Notes: generated by a model from the letters alone, not told the origin. A stretch of 64,000 nt of DNA from Cacajao melanocephalus (GCA_963573385.1 CAUYLG010065801.1:1-64000), one strand, 5' to 3'; counted from the first letter of the stretch, positions 39,990 through 57,205 are shown. A program made the numbers and translations.

Positions 39990-40515
39990 AATGTCATTTC
40001 TGATATTCCAGAGACAGAATTCAATAAAATGCTTCATATATTTATTTGAGAACTTCATATGCAGTACCAGGTTAGGCCCAGCAAAGATTCAAAGAGGAAT
40101 GAGACTTGAACCTTGACCCCCACAAATTTCACAAACCAGTATGCAACGCAAAACATGCCTAGTCAATAGTTAGCTACAGTTCAGTCCAAAAATAGTAAAT
40201 AAAGTTATATAGGCATGCAATAATTAATTCAAATTAAGGGGTGGAGCAAAATTAAAAATCTGGCAACATTTAGACAAAGAAGTGGTTTTTAAGCTACTCT
40301 TAAAGATACGGAGGAGTTTAACAGACAACAAGCAGCACAATTACACACAATTACAGAATGTGGGCAAATTAGCATTCAGCGGGAGAATGTTCAAGAACGA
40401 CAAATGTTCTTGGTGCTGAAGTACAAGAGAGACAATGGCAAAATATAAGGCTACAGATAACTGCAAGCAGAGAGCATTAAGAACCTAGACACTCCAGTTA
40501 AAAGGACAGAATTGC
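39990..40515 (-). repeat. L2 LINE, antisense
   Basis: Reads as reverse-complement L2: 'aaagattcaaagaggaatga' and 'ccttgacccccacaaatttc' for the 'tacagtggtgaacaa' and 'ccctgccctcatggagc' region. Then 'ggaggagtttaacagacaac' and 'ggagaatgttcaagaacgac' follow. Diverged; limits uncertain. Confidence 0.52.
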
Positions 40516-41620
<1,105 letters not shown>

Positions 41621-41636
41621 AGATTTTCTTTAAGGG

Positions 41637-43029
<1,393 letters not shown>

Positions 43030-43185
43030 TTTTGGAAAAGTTCTTTAACTTTATGAACCCCAATTTTCACACCTATATAATAACAGCAGTAACCATACTC
43101 TCCTCTTAGGATTGATAGGAGAAATTAAAAGACATTATTCACCTGAAACACCTTTACACAAAAGAAGCGCTCACTACATTATTAT
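43030..43185 (+). repeat. MIR SINE fragment
   Basis: 'gttctttaactttatgaacc', ccaattttcacacctatata and 'ttaggattgataggagaaat' replace the MIR 'gttacttaacctc', 'ctcatctgtaaaat' and 'gttgtgaggattaaat' words. Confidence 0.68.
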
Positions 43186-43784
43186 TTATCCAATAATCAC
43201 GTTTAATCCCAAAAGTTTTTTATTTTGGCCACATGTATCAGTCTTCCAAATCCACAGCATCCCTGGCACTTTCCACTATTTCTTTCTATCAAATTGGAAT
43301 CTTTTACTATAATGACGTTGCTATCAATTGTTCTGTAGTTAGGCATTTATCTTTGCTCTTCCTCTTCAGCTCAAGCAATGGATCACTTTCATTTCTCAAA
43401 TATTCTATCTGTTAAAATTTCATCTTATAAGTTTCTAATTAGTACTTTATCATTATATGGTTTTCATCACTTTTTTTCTGAACAATTTCCACCTGACTAT
43501 ATCAATTAATTCCAAATAATCTATTGCGTATATTCAACCCCTCTGCAAACCTACCACCACCCTACACTACACCAGTCCATAACATATATACTTTCTAAGA
43601 CATGCACCTGCATGTTTTAAGTTTGGCAAACCAACATCTAATGTTTCAAATGTTACTTTGTCTTTCAAATGCTGCCTATACATGCAATTCCTTTCTGGTT
43701 GACCAATTCACTTATTTTCAGTCTATATTATTATGAAGTTCTTCCATTCATTTCTCCCATTCTTTATGATGGAGAAATAATCAA
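43186..43784. other. Unassigned sequence
   Basis: T-rich, with no family I could name. Confidence 0.42.
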
Positions 43785-44290
43785 ATTTGAAAATTCCTGT
43801 ACGGAAGGACATGGGAAAAAGTAAGCATATTCTTTGATCTGGCAACCCTATTTTTGACCACCTCTCCTACAAAAATAAAAGCCCCAGCACACAAGGATGG
43901 ATATTGCAGTGCTTTGGTAGTGTGAAAAGGCTGGATACAAAGTGAATGTCCATCATGAAAAAAATGTTTGAATAACATATGGTCTATCTACACTGCAGAA
44001 CAGATGTAGTTATTTTTAAAAACATGGATTTTTATGTATTGACTCAGATGGAGATCTACTCTACATTGTGAAGAGAATGATGTCACCAAAGGCAAATGCT
44101 TAAAAAAGGAAAAGAGTGTATATACAAGGATTATAATCATTATCTCAGGAAAGTAGGCTTGGGGAAAAGGAATAGCAGGTCACATTATTCATTTTTCTGT
44201 TGATTGATCGATCAACTATAATAAGAAAATCAATATAAATATTTTATACTTTATAAAATATAAAAATATTAATGGTACAAAAATTAGATA
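43785..44290 (+). mobile_element. Ancient L1 (L1M-type) 3' segment
   Basis: 'ctttgatctggcaaccctat' corresponds to the L1 phrase 'ctttgacccagcaattcca'. Then 'gtgtgaaaaggctggataca', 'gtgaatgtccatcatg' and 'taacatatggtctatctac' follow in L1 ORF2 3'-end order. Heavily mutated, no open frame. 3' limit approximate. Confidence 0.72.
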
Positions 44291-44542
44291 TTACAGAAAA
44301 GAATTAATGTGAATGAGCAGGTTGACTTATAACACGTTTTAATAATCATATACATCACCATGACTGGCAGCAACAAAGGCCAATTATTCCTAAATTCCTC
44401 ATTCAACACTAATGTGAACACAAGTGCTTCACAGATTCTGGTAGACAAAGTAGTCTCCAAGAACATACTTTATGCTTCCCTGCTTAACTCCCTCCCTCAA
44501 CTGTATAATTTCCCAGGAAATCCAGAGTTTGTCCCTGGTTGA

Positions 44543-44872
<330 letters not shown>

Positions 44873-44888
44873 TGATCATCACAATTTT

Positions 44889-46124
44889 CATATCTGCCCA
44901 CCTATGCCTACTGTGATTCAGGAAAGAAAAAGGATGAGAGGAGATATATTTTTAAATCGTTCCAAACAAACACAGTTCACATAGGAACACATTAAGCCAA
45001 GGTGGGAAATAAGAGTTGCATAATTACAATAATTATTTTTGGTTCAGATTTATATCTCATCTCCAAAATAATTTAACTGCAAAACACAAGTTACAAGGAA
45101 TGCCAAAGAATTCAAATAGAAAGTCTAAGCATTTGATGATCTTAAATGTGACTGCACACATAGAAGTCACATGTCATGGTCAGCTTGTATAGTCTAAATG
45201 AAACTCAAAGAAACACTGAAATGTAAAATTAGTAGTCTTTTTAACTTACATAGAAAGTATCTTTTTAAGATGAAAGTAAAGGACAAAAAGATAAAGCTCT
45301 TTTCTGCAACCCCCCATTTCTCTCCTCATTGATGCCAGAGCAAACCTGAGCCGAACATAGAGTAAGAAACTTGGCAGATTTTCTAACCTACATGCAACTC
45401 TATGAGAACTAAAAGCTTCATTATCAAAAAGTGTCAAAGATCCATTATAATGCATCTTATTTCTGTTCTGATTGTTGAAGGCATTGTTCTGCATAAAAAA
45501 GGTAAAAGTCCACTTTCTCTTCATTGAGCTCAACTCTCCCCACCTTGCGGACCACTCCAAGTACAAAAGATGAATAGAAGGAGAAAATAAAGGAAGCCAA
45601 GGCAAATGGTGAGACGTAGCTGTCTTGGGATAGAAATAAGAGACAGAAGAAGGGATAACTCTATCTCTAGTGAAGGATAAAGAAGAAAGGGAGAAAAATC
45701 CCACCAGAAAGAATTAAGAAGCCCAAAACACAGGGCTAGAACATAAAAAGAAAGAGCACCCTTTGTCCACATCAAGGAAAAGAACACTCCCTGGCAGGCA
45801 AAAGTAAAATAAAACAAGCTTGCTTTCTGCTGCCAAATTTAAAGAACCAACTTTTAATTGTATTAAGATATGAATCTGAAAACAACAATAAGAGCTATTA
45901 AATTAAAATCCTAAATTCTAACCCAGACAAATGCAATTTTTTCCATTTTTAAGAGTCAATCTTAAATCACAGATCATTTCAAACTCTTTATGAAGTTGCT
46001 TCCACAGAAAGTAGACAAAATCTGAATGTAAACTAAACTGTGGAAACAAAATACATGAAAGTTGAGAAAAATCATTTAAGTAATTAGTCCCACCCCCACA
46101 CAAATATGTGTGTGTGGGTATATG
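44889..46124. other. Unassigned sequence, about 1.2 kb
   Basis: Includes the longest frame of the window, 152 codons on the minus strand at 45,246-45,704. It is rich in Leu, Phe and Ser with no domain, signal peptide or splice context. I do not call it a gene. Confidence 0.45.
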
Positions 46125-46165
46125 TTAAGTTGGTGCAAAAGACTGCAAATTTTGCACCAATCTAT
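46125..46165. repeat. MADE1-type mariner MITE, internally deleted
   Basis: ttaagttggtgcaaaag at the left and ttttgcaccaatct at the right are the two MADE1 terminal repeats, facing each other around a few bases. The ~80 bp element is reduced to about 40 bp and forms a short hairpin. Full MADE1 copies seed the mir-548 family; this one is too short for a normal precursor. Confidence 0.78.
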
Positions 46166-47011
46166 GTAAATTCAGCAGTTTAACATATTCAAATAATTAA
46201 CATTATGACCTTGTCTAATGTTTTGACTTGACCTGTGCAACAACTTTAGTTATTCACGTGAGGAAATATACCATGAAGCTCTGTCAACTATCATCCTGGT
46301 AAGGTAGCCAGTGTCTAAAAACGAACCCAATCATCCCTAAATATTCATTCACCTTAAACAATGAATTGCACAAATTGAGGACTAACACATACCCCATTAA
46401 CTAAGCAACTCCTGGCTATCTGTCATTTTCAATCCGAGCTACAATCAACACCACGCATGCTCTCCAAGGCTGATACAGCACAAATCAAAGGGAAATAAAA
46501 TCCATCTCACCGCATTTAACAAATGCTAGGGAACACTTAAAATCTGCCCACTTTGCAATAAGGAAACTTCTGGAATTGCCTAAATGAACCTAGCAGGTCA
46601 AAATTCATGGCCACATTTACTATGTAATAATTCTACACTCTTCCACACTATTACTGTTTATTACTATTTCTTCCATGTTCTACTGGAGAGGATTCTCAAC
46701 CAAAAAGGATTCCGCCCATGCCTCCCTAGGGGACAAGTGGGAACATCTGAAAACACTTCTGATTGTGTGCTACTCTTTACAGTCAGAAAGAACAAAAGGA
46801 CACTTAAAAATTACATCACCATATTTTATTCTTTCCCCATACTCTCTATACCCAGTTTTTTTCCTCTTCCTTCTTTAAGTTTAATTTCCAAAGGTAATGT
46901 TCCTTGGTATTCTCACTGCTGAGGTCCAATCACATGTATTCTGGCTTGACTAAAATCTTCCATTCCTTGTTAATGAAAATTCAGTTCTTAGAGGGTTTAG
47001 TTCTTTCACCA
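46166..47011. other. Unassigned sequence
   Basis: No repeat or gene recognised. Confidence 0.45.
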
Positions 47012-47024
47012 AACCATTTGTGGG

Positions 47025-47332
47025 CAGCTGAGTGTGGTGGTGCACATTTATAATCCTACCACTTTGCGAGGCCAAGGTGGGAAGATCGCTTAAGGCCAAG
47101 ACTTCGAGGCCAGCTCTGGGCAATATAGTGAGACTCCATCTCTACAAAAAACTAAAAATCAGCCAGGCATGGTAGTACACACTTTTAGTCTTAGCTACTC
47201 AGGAGGTTGAGGTGGAAGACTCATTTAAGCCCAGGAGTTCAAGGCTTTAGTGGGCTACGACTGGGCCGAAGGATACTGCACTCTAGCCTGAGCAACAGAG
47301 TAAAACCCTATATGTAAATGAAAACAAAAAAT
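47025..47332 (+). mobile_element. Alu SINE, old (J-type), TSD visible
   Basis: cagctgagtgtggtggtgca start; linker 'tctctacaaaaaactaaaaa'; tail of A-rich mixed sequence. TSD aaccatttgtggg (47,012-47,024) versus aaacatttgtggg (47,333-47,345). Its TSD is unusually well kept for so diverged a copy. Confidence 0.95.
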
Positions 47333-47345
47333 AAACATTTGTGGG

Positions 47346-48478
<1,133 letters not shown>

Positions 48479-48493
48479 TGACGACATTCTTTT

Positions 48494-48902
48494 TGTGCAG
48501 AGAAACTCTACTCCCAGAGGCTAACACAGAGAAACCAGTAAAATTATTTTAAGTCTCTAGGTAGCTAACAGTTAAATGGCTATAAAACTCTCTCAATGTC
48601 TGAAATTAATTCCTACAGCAAATGCCCCTACCAAAAAAAGACATACATCATACCTGTGGGTTACAGAGATATAAATTCATGATTAGTTGTGATAAATGGT
48701 GAGTCTAGAGGCTTTTTGATAAATAACTCTGTCTTGATCAAATTCGAAGACCATAAACATGGATTGTAGCAACTGCATTTATGACTAGTATTTTACAGAC
48801 AAAAAACTAAAATCAATTAACATATCTCTAATTATTATATGTCCTGTCCTCCCAGTGCATAAATCTATTCTGTTCTGTAGTGAGAACTCAAAATTAAATA
48901 AC
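48494..48902. other. Unassigned sequence
   Basis: AT-rich, no repeat recognised. Confidence 0.45.
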
Positions 48903-48903
48903 G

Positions 48904-49207
48904 ACTTTTTTTTTTTTTTTTTTGAGACAAAGTCTTGCTTTTGTCCACCCAGGCTGGAGTGCACCCGTGTGATGATGGCTCACTATAGCCTTAATCTCCC
49001 AGGCTCAAGCAATCCTCCTGTGTAAGCCTCCAGAGTAGCTGACACTACAAGGGTGTACCACCACACCCAGCTAATTTTTTTTCCTTTGGTAGAAACAGGG
49101 TCCCACTATATTACTTAGGCTGGTCTTGAACTCCTGGGCTCAAACGATCCCCCCACCAGGGCTCCCCAAAGTGCTGAGATCACAGGCGTGAGCCATTATG
49201 CCCAGCC
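48904..49207 (-). mobile_element. Alu SINE, old, antisense
   Basis: T18 start, 'ggctcactatagccttaatc' and 'ctcccaggctcaagcaatcc' are J-type words; ends 'ttatgcccagcc'. Full length, no obvious TSD. Confidence 0.95.
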
Positions 49208-49660
49208 AAATATAAAATATTCATCTTAACTTCATTTAAGGCATTCTATAGTCCACTAAAGTGTCTTGGAACACTGAAAACGTATTTTCTACCTTTTATA
49301 TTATAGCTTTACCTAATTTATTAAAATAACTTAAAACATTTAAATGCCAACCAATTAATATGAAAGAATACTTTAAACACATTTAATATCCTGTAAAACA
49401 TATTCTGCAAAGGGCAGCGCTCAGCTGAGGTTACCACTAGACAAATTATTTAAATGATACTGTATACATTTTGGAGCTGTCTACATGAGGAAAATTAGAA
49501 AAAAAGTATTTACTAGAAGAAAATCATCATGTATAATAAGCAAAAACAAAATAAGATTAAAAGAACATGGTATGCTGATCTTACCATAAAAAATTACTTA
49601 GTTTAAAAAAATGGAGTTTGGTAGTTCTACTTTCTAAGTAAGTAACATGTTTTAATACTC
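49208..49660. other. Unassigned sequence
   Basis: AT-rich sequence with nothing recognised. Confidence 0.45.
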
Positions 49661-49663
49661 AGC

Positions 49664-49985
49664 GGCTGGGTTGAGCACGATGGCTCATGCCTGTAACCCC
49701 AGCACTTCGGGAGGCTGAGGTGCATAGATCATTTGAGGTCAGGAGTTTGAGACCACCAGCCTGGCCAACATGGTGAAAACCCATCTCTACTAAAAATACA
49801 AAAAAAAATTAGCTGGGTGTGGTGGCAAATGCCTGTAATCCCAGCTACCAGAGAGGCTGAGACAGAAGAATTGCTTAAACCTGAGAGGTGGAGGTTGCAG
49901 TGACTAGAGATCATGACACTGCACTCCGGCCTGGGTGACAAGGTGAGACTCTGTCTCAAACCAAAAACACAAAACAAAACCAAAA
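49664..49985 (+). mobile_element. Alu SINE, full length
   Basis: ggctgggttgagcacgatgg start, with two or three extra bases versus gggcgcggtgg. A doubled 'accacc' lies near 49,753. Tail is accaaaaacacaaaacaaaa. Confidence 0.95.
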
Positions 49986-49989
49986 AACT

Positions 49990-51589
49990 CAATGGCTGTT
50001 TTATTAATTTATTCATTAAGAAAACATGTTAACATAATAATGGTGTTAATACATGTATGATAGGAACAAATTTTTGTTTTTATACTGACAGTTGAAATCC
50101 CAAAATCTACTCCTTTAATATATAGATGGAAATCTGGAAAATGTGATTATCAATCAGAGATGTTAGAATCAAAATCTAAGAAAGAAAACTTAAAAGAAAA
50201 AATATCTCCAAAAATAAAGTCTCTTGTCAACAGCACTGACTGAAGAAACTCTTTTGGAATTACTCCGGGATGTGAGAAAGAACCCAGGGTAGAAAAAAAG
50301 ATGCTAAAATAATGCCAACATTTCTTTGGGGAGAAAAGTGGTTCTCACATGACCTTCTCCAATTTGAGCTCCAAACTGCAGGAATGGAGGAAGCTGGAGT
50401 AACATTCACAGCTCACAATTTAAACAGATATGTCAATACTTTTGGTAAGACATTATCATTCCAATTTAAAGAAAAAGTATTTCTGAGCCACCCTGATGTA
50501 TAAATAATCTTACACGTTTTCAAACTCCTTGCAGACCTACAAGAGGAATATCGAGATGAATATATTAGATGTTGGTATGTTCAACCTACAACGTCAGTGG
50601 CCATCGATGATAAAAATTGGCTTTCAATAGAGAAGAGAGAAAAAGAGTCTTTGAGCTCCCAGGGGGGGCGGTGACCACATGAATCTATCTTTATATTCAA
50701 ATATCTACAAGAGGGTTTGGGAAGAAGTGAGTACAAACAGCCATCTGCTCTGTGGAAAATTCAGGCCACGATAACACGTGTAGATAAATATACACGTGTT
50801 TATACCCCATCACAAGGTACCTTTCGCTTAATTTATATAAAAAAGTGAGAAATCCATTCTGGAAGAAATCTGTGGCCATTATAACAACATTTATGTAATG
50901 CTTATCAAATATTAAGGTGCTGACACTTGACAAAAAGCTGCATCATCGGAGCCTGTCAATCACAATTCACAGCTCTGATTTCCTTTCCACTCCTTTTGTG
51001 AAAAGGGATCATTTAAGCAACTGCTATTCCCTGCCAGCCCTGAAGTGACATGTCAAGGTTCCCAACTGGGTAACCGTCAATTTTCTCAAGGTGCTGTAGT
51101 GGCTTGGTCAGCTGATCCTTTAGGGTCTTTCATGGTTAGCAATACTAAGATGAACATTATTTCCTAACGGCCTCTTAGATCAAAGAGTTGACACATGGCA
51201 TAGTCACAAGAGACCTCAAAAATAAAACAGTAATAATAAAAGGAATCTCACCACCTCTTTACAGCAGCACAGTCAACATTCATCACCTCCATGTGACATT
51301 ATGAGGTGGGCTTTTCACCATAACCAGAAGTGTGATTCATTCCTTTATGATTTCATGCATAGCTTTCTGAAATGGTCCACTTGTCAAGCTTTCCATTTCT
51401 ACTCTTTAATCTCCAAAGAGGATTGAACACCATGACACTCACTTGATTCTCTAATACCTTAGCCACTGCGCACAACACAGCTTGCTGTGTTTGTGCCACG
51501 GAGTACTCATTCAACTAAGGACTGGCTTAGAACCTCACAGCAGCATGGACACCAACTGTGTCAAAACGATGAATTCTGGTGAGCCTTCA
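49990..51589. other. Unassigned sequence, about 1.6 kb
   Basis: No repeat family. Contains a perfect 10-bp inverted repeat with two CACGTG cores (50,773-50,800) and a G7 run at 50,664-50,670. Confidence 0.45.
50773..50800. repeat. Inverted repeat with two CACGTG cores
   Basis: aacacgtgta (50,773-50,782) and tacacgtgtt (50,791-50,800) are exact reverse complements around an 8-base spacer. Each half contains the E-box CACGTG. Confidence 0.9.
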
Positions 51590-51595
51590 GTTTAG

Positions 51596-51811
51596 GGTTC
51601 GTCCATCTTGGCACTATTGGCATTTGGGGCCAGATAATTCTTTATTGTGGGGCTGTTCTGTACATTGTAGTATGTTCAAGAGCATATTGGGCCTCTACCC
51701 ACTAAATGCCAGTGGGCCACCCAACCATTCCCAATTATGACAACCAAAAAATGTCTCCAGACTGTGTCAAATGCTGCACAAAAAGGAAATAGTCCCCAGT
51801 TGAGAACTACT
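51596..51811. repeat. hAT/Charlie-type short DNA element
   Basis: ggcactattggcatttgggg, gataattctttattgtgggg, 'tgggcctctacccactaaat', 'aaaaatgtctccagactg', ending 'cagttgagaactact'. Same family and orientation as 10,004-10,192 and better kept at the left. Confidence 0.82.
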
Positions 51812-51923
51812 TCCCTAGAACAGTGGAAAATTTATCCTAAGCAATACAGGGCCAGAAGGTTCTAGAATGAGGCCTAATTAAAATACGCAGAGTAGTTTTA
51901 GGTATAACATTGAACCTTTCCGA

Positions 51924-52265
51924 GTGCTATTCTCTCCCCTGCTTCCCCCTACCTGTAATGCTTACCTCACAAATCCACAAGGTTCAGTCCCTCTATGTTC
52001 AGATCTCTGCTCAAATATCACCTTATCAGAGAGGTCTTCCCAGGCTAAAATAACTCCTCCTTCCCCTACATCCCTCTCTAGGCAGCACTTCCCTTCACAC
52101 TTTATTTCACAGAACGATGTGATGAGATTACATGTTACTTTATATATGCTGCACATGTAATTTTATATGTTTTGTTCTCTGTTGTAGTTAGCCCTAGTGT
52201 CAAAATGAGCTTGCCCCTTGGCCTCTGCTTGATAAACACTCTTTCACTGAATGACTCAATGAATG
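51924..52265 (+). repeat. L2 LINE 3' end
   Basis: 'ctctgctcaaatatcacctt' then 'atcagagaggtcttcccagg' is a classic L2 3' signature, followed by 'cttcacactttatttcacag' and the tail 'actgaatgactcaatgaatg'. One of the clearest L2 copies here. Confidence 0.85.
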
Positions 52266-52604
52266 AAGACTGATATGAGGATGCCCTCACACCTCCTCAC
52301 CTCCACCGTCCACTCACTGTAAGTCCCTAATTTATTTCTCCAAAGATTCAGAACCTTGGTAAAAACAAAGCTCAGAAAATATACCCTAGGTCAACTTCTC
52401 GAGACCTCCAAAAGGAAAAGGAGGGAGGTCTACCTGAAGCTTATACATTGGGGCATTATGCAAGCTTTTCGGAAAGGTCTTATACCCACATCTTCAGTAC
52501 TCAATAATATGTTACTGAGGAACCATCAGGTTCCTCTATAATGCCTCTATCCTCTGCACACCACACCCTACCAGGATAGAAACGTTCACTATGTATGCAA
52601 TATA

Positions 52605-52745
52605 AAAGTGTAGTCATTAGCTATGTGTGGCCCCTGGCAACTTGAAATCTGGCTAGAGTGACTGAGAAACTGAATCTTAAATTTTATTTCATTTTAATTA
52701 AATTTAAATAGTAACACGTAACTAGTAGCTCAGAAGTAGACAGGG
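52605..52745. repeat. hAT-type DNA element fragment
   Basis: 'agctatgtgtggcccctggc', 'aacttgaaatctggctagag', 'gactgagaaactgaatctta' and an AT-rich end with 'cacgtaactagtagct'. Relative of 39,738-39,930. Confidence 0.62.
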
Positions 52746-52917
52746 AGCTAGGAATAGCATAAAGGACTCCAAATTCATGGAGCCTTATTATTTTATTTGC
52801 AATGATGTCAGGCTTTTGAAATCAAATTGTCACTTCAAAAGTAAACACATTTCTTTCCTATAACGTTTTCCTTTATGAAGTGCCATGGGGTTGCTCAGCC
52901 TTTAAAACCTGAAAATG

Positions 52918-53760
<843 letters not shown>

Positions 53761-54508
53761 CATACTCCCAGAAACGCCTTCCATAGGAATTTAAGAGAAA
53801 AACCCTAGTAATATTGCTAGCTATGGTGTACTTATATGACAAGGAGAAGCAAATGTTAACTAGTTCTTTCTGGTGCAGCAGGTATGCAGCCCAATTGGCC
53901 TTGAGTGTTGAGACTTCCTTTTCACACCCTAGTAGATGGTGAAAGAAAAGATAACTCACCAGGAGGTGGTGTAAGAATATAAAAGCCACAGGACCATCAA
54001 AAAGTGTCAAAATCACTCCCCAAGAGGAGAGTGTGGACCATGTACTTAACAACCGTGAGAAGAAAATACCTCCCATTATCACAGTGAGCCCCAGAAGCAG
54101 AAACACACTAAAAATGCCTTTGCCCATCTCTGCAGGTGCTAGTCAAACAGCCAAGAAGAGCTTCATATTTCATGTTCCTGCTAAAATCTCTCAATGACCA
54201 ATCAATACCTAGTGTACTAATGGCATGCACACCCTGCTAAAAGGAAGAACATCATCCTAACACTTGGAACTAGGGGGAAGGGTGGAACAGAGAAACACAG
54301 TTTCCAGGAGGAAAAGTGGCCAACAATAATTGGGGCAGAGCTACTAAATGATGCCTTTGAGAGCAGCAAAATTTCATGCAGCTTTAAGAAGCTTGTTTTT
54401 CTCCCCCAGAGAAAGGGCTTCAACCTGGGCAAACGTGGATCAACGTAAACGGGAAATCTGGATTAAGTGACTTCTTCCCATGTCCAAGGAAACGCTCAAG
54501 ATCAACTC
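53761..54508. other. Unassigned sequence
   Basis: Includes a 123-codon minus-strand frame (53,756-54,127), Leu/Phe/Ser-rich, with no domain. Confidence 0.45.
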
Positions 54509-54525
54509 AAGAAATGGATTGCAGA

Positions 54526-54872
<347 letters not shown>

Positions 54873-55583
54873 AGAATGACGATTATCAAAAACTCAAGAA
54901 ACAATACTGGACAGGCTGTGGAGAAACAGAAACACTTTTACACTGTTGGTGGGAGTGTAAATTAGTTCAATCATTGTGGAAGACAGTGTGGGGTGATTCC
55001 TCAAAGACCTAGAACCAGAAATACCATTTGACCCAGCAATTCGATTACTGGGCATATACCCAAAGGATTATAAATCATTCTGTTATCAAGATACATGCAT
55101 GCCTATGTTCACTGCAGCACTATTCACAATAACAAAGACATGGAATCAACCTAAATGCCCATCAATGAGAGACTAGATAAAGTAAATGCGGTACATATAC
55201 ACCATGGAATACTATGCAGCCATACAAAGGAATGAGATCCTTCATTCACGTTCCTTTGCAGGAACGTGAATGAAGCTGGAAGCCATTATCCTCAGCAAAC
55301 TAATGCAGGAACAGAAAACCAGTCACTGCATGTTCTCACTTAGAAGTGGGAGCTGAACAATAAGAACACACAGACACAGGGAAAAGGACAATACACACTG
55401 GGGCCTGGGGAGCAGGAATAAGTGCAGGTGAGTATCAGGAAAACTAGCTCATGGGTGCTGGGCTTAATACCTAGGTGATAGGTTGACAGGTGCAGCAAAT
55501 TACCAGGCACACATTTACCTATGTAACAAACCTGCACATCCTGTACATGTACCCCTGAACTTAAAATAAAATTTAAAAAAACA
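54873..55583 (+). mobile_element. L1 LINE (L1PA-type), 3' end
   Basis: The 3' portion of ORF2 and the 3' UTR, 5'-truncated: 'actgttggtgggagtgtaaa', 'ataccatttgacccagcaat', 'catggaatactatgcagcca', 'tgcatgttctcacttagaag', 'cctgcacatcctgtacatgt', with an A-rich tail. The frame is broken throughout. Candidate TSD aaggaatgagttgcaga at 55,584-55,600 matches 54,509-54,525 at 14 of 17. It contains a perfect 14-bp hairpin at 55,241-55,274. Confidence 0.96.
55241..55274. repeat. Perfect 14-bp hairpin inside L1
   Basis: ttcattcacgttcc (55,241-55,254), tttgca, ggaacgtgaatgaa (55,261-55,274). L1 normally has a weaker imperfect palindrome here (catgtcctttgtagggacat). Confidence 0.95.
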
Positions 55584-55600
55584 AAGGAATGAGTTGCAGA

Positions 55601-56461
55601 GCATAATATAAATCCCGAAAAGCCTACCAACTCAGGCCTATCACTCTGAAATTCCTTCCATCATGATAAGCAGAAATGATACTTAAATCATTTAACAAAT
55701 CAGAGATAATACCCAATCATAAGGATGAGAGAGAATGGGTGTAGAGGTCTAAGGAAGGATTTTTACAAGGTCCCAAAATAAGAGGAGTTTCCAGGGCAGA
55801 AAGAAACGGGGAACAGAGGGGGACTGGGCAAGTATGTATTTAAGGATTTTAAACAATCTGTATGGCTATACCAGAACCAGCACTTACAATGAGCCATAAT
55901 TTTTGAACTAACTATTTTCCTTCATTTTAAAACCAATTCTAGGAAATTTTATACCTTTTGTCATTTTTCAAATCACAGATATAGTTTGATTATAAGGCAC
56001 AAAACAAGAGGCTTTTCAATCCTGCCAAAGTAGTGATATGTCCTACAGAAAAAGACTTATTCTGTCATATTGGAAACCCAGCTATACTACTGCTTAGAAA
56101 AAATTTTTCTTTAAACTGGACCACTTTTTATAAAATCTCAAATATAATTTAATAGGAAATGTAACACATCAAAATAGGAAACTGGCATGGCCTGCCAGAC
56201 ACGAAGGGTACCAGGATATAATGAAATCCACAAGATCAAATTCTAAGATACTCTCCCAGTCCTATCTCTTCTTGATAAAAAGAGATATGAGCAAGTGACA
56301 GAGAGATGTTAAAGGCCTATTAGTCATTCAAGAAGAAATGACTTTATTATGTTAGAGTCAAATATTTGTATCACAGTAGAGTCATAGAGTCATTTTTCAC
56401 ATGACATAAAATCCTAATGACTATTACACTCAAGGAACATATTATTAGTATCCCTATTATG
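55601..56461. other. Unassigned sequence
   Basis: AT-rich, no repeat or gene recognised. Confidence 0.45.
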
Positions 56462-56464
56462 ATT

Positions 56465-56750
56465 ATTTTTTGAGACAGGGTCTCACTCTGTCTCCCAGGC
56501 TGGAGTGCAGTGGTGTGATCGGGGTTCACTGCAACCTTGACCGGCCTCAAGCAATCTTCCCACCTCAGCCTTCCAAGTAGCTGGGGCTTACAGGCATGAG
56601 CTACCATGCCCAGCTAATTTTTTAATTTTTTTTTGTAGAGACAGGGCCTCACTACGTTGTCCAGGCTGGTCCCGACTCCTGGGCTCAAGTGATCCTCCCA
56701 CCTCAGCCTCCCAAAGTGCTGAGATTACAGGTGTGAGCCACCACACCCAG
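56465..56750 (-). mobile_element. Alu SINE, old, antisense
   Basis: tttttgagacagggtctcac start; 'cctcaagcaatcttcccacc' of J type, with a short loss near 'ccttgaccggcctc'; ends 'ccaccacacccag'. Confidence 0.95.
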
Positions 56751-56913
56751 TGGAAAACATTATTATATACTATAGTGACATGAATGAAAAGTGAGAATTC
56801 CTGAAGTTATCAGACAGCATTTCTCAAGAAGGCAAAATTCTATGTTACATACATACCACTGATACGGTTTTAACCTACACAAGGTCTCAGTTACATAACA
56901 GAAAATGGGCTTT

Positions 56914-57205
56914 GGCCAGACTTGGTGGTTCATAATCCCAGCACTTTGGAAGGCTGAGGCAGGCGGATAACGTGGTCAGGAGTTCCAGACCAGCCTGACC
57001 AACATGGTAAAACTCCACTTCTACTAAAATTACAAAAATTAGCTGGGTGTGGTGGTGGGTGCCTGTAATCCCAGCTACTCTGGAGGCTGAGGCAGGAGAA
57101 TCACTTAAACCCAGAAGGTGGAGGTTGCGGTGAGCCGAGATCACGCCACGCACTCCAGCCTCGGCAACGAGAGTAAAACTCCATCTCGGGGGAAAAAAAA
57201 AAAAA
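56914..57205 (+). mobile_element. Alu SINE, full length
   Basis: ggccagacttggtggttcat start, then directly aatcccagc (the six bases gcctgt are missing). A13 tail after 'ccatctcggggg'. Forms an opposed pair with 56,465. Confidence 0.96.

Noticed and set aside
45246..45704. Longest open frame (152 codons, minus strand)
   Set aside because: No domain, signal peptide or splice context; composition is that of translated AT-rich DNA. A frame of this length is expected by chance in 64 kb.
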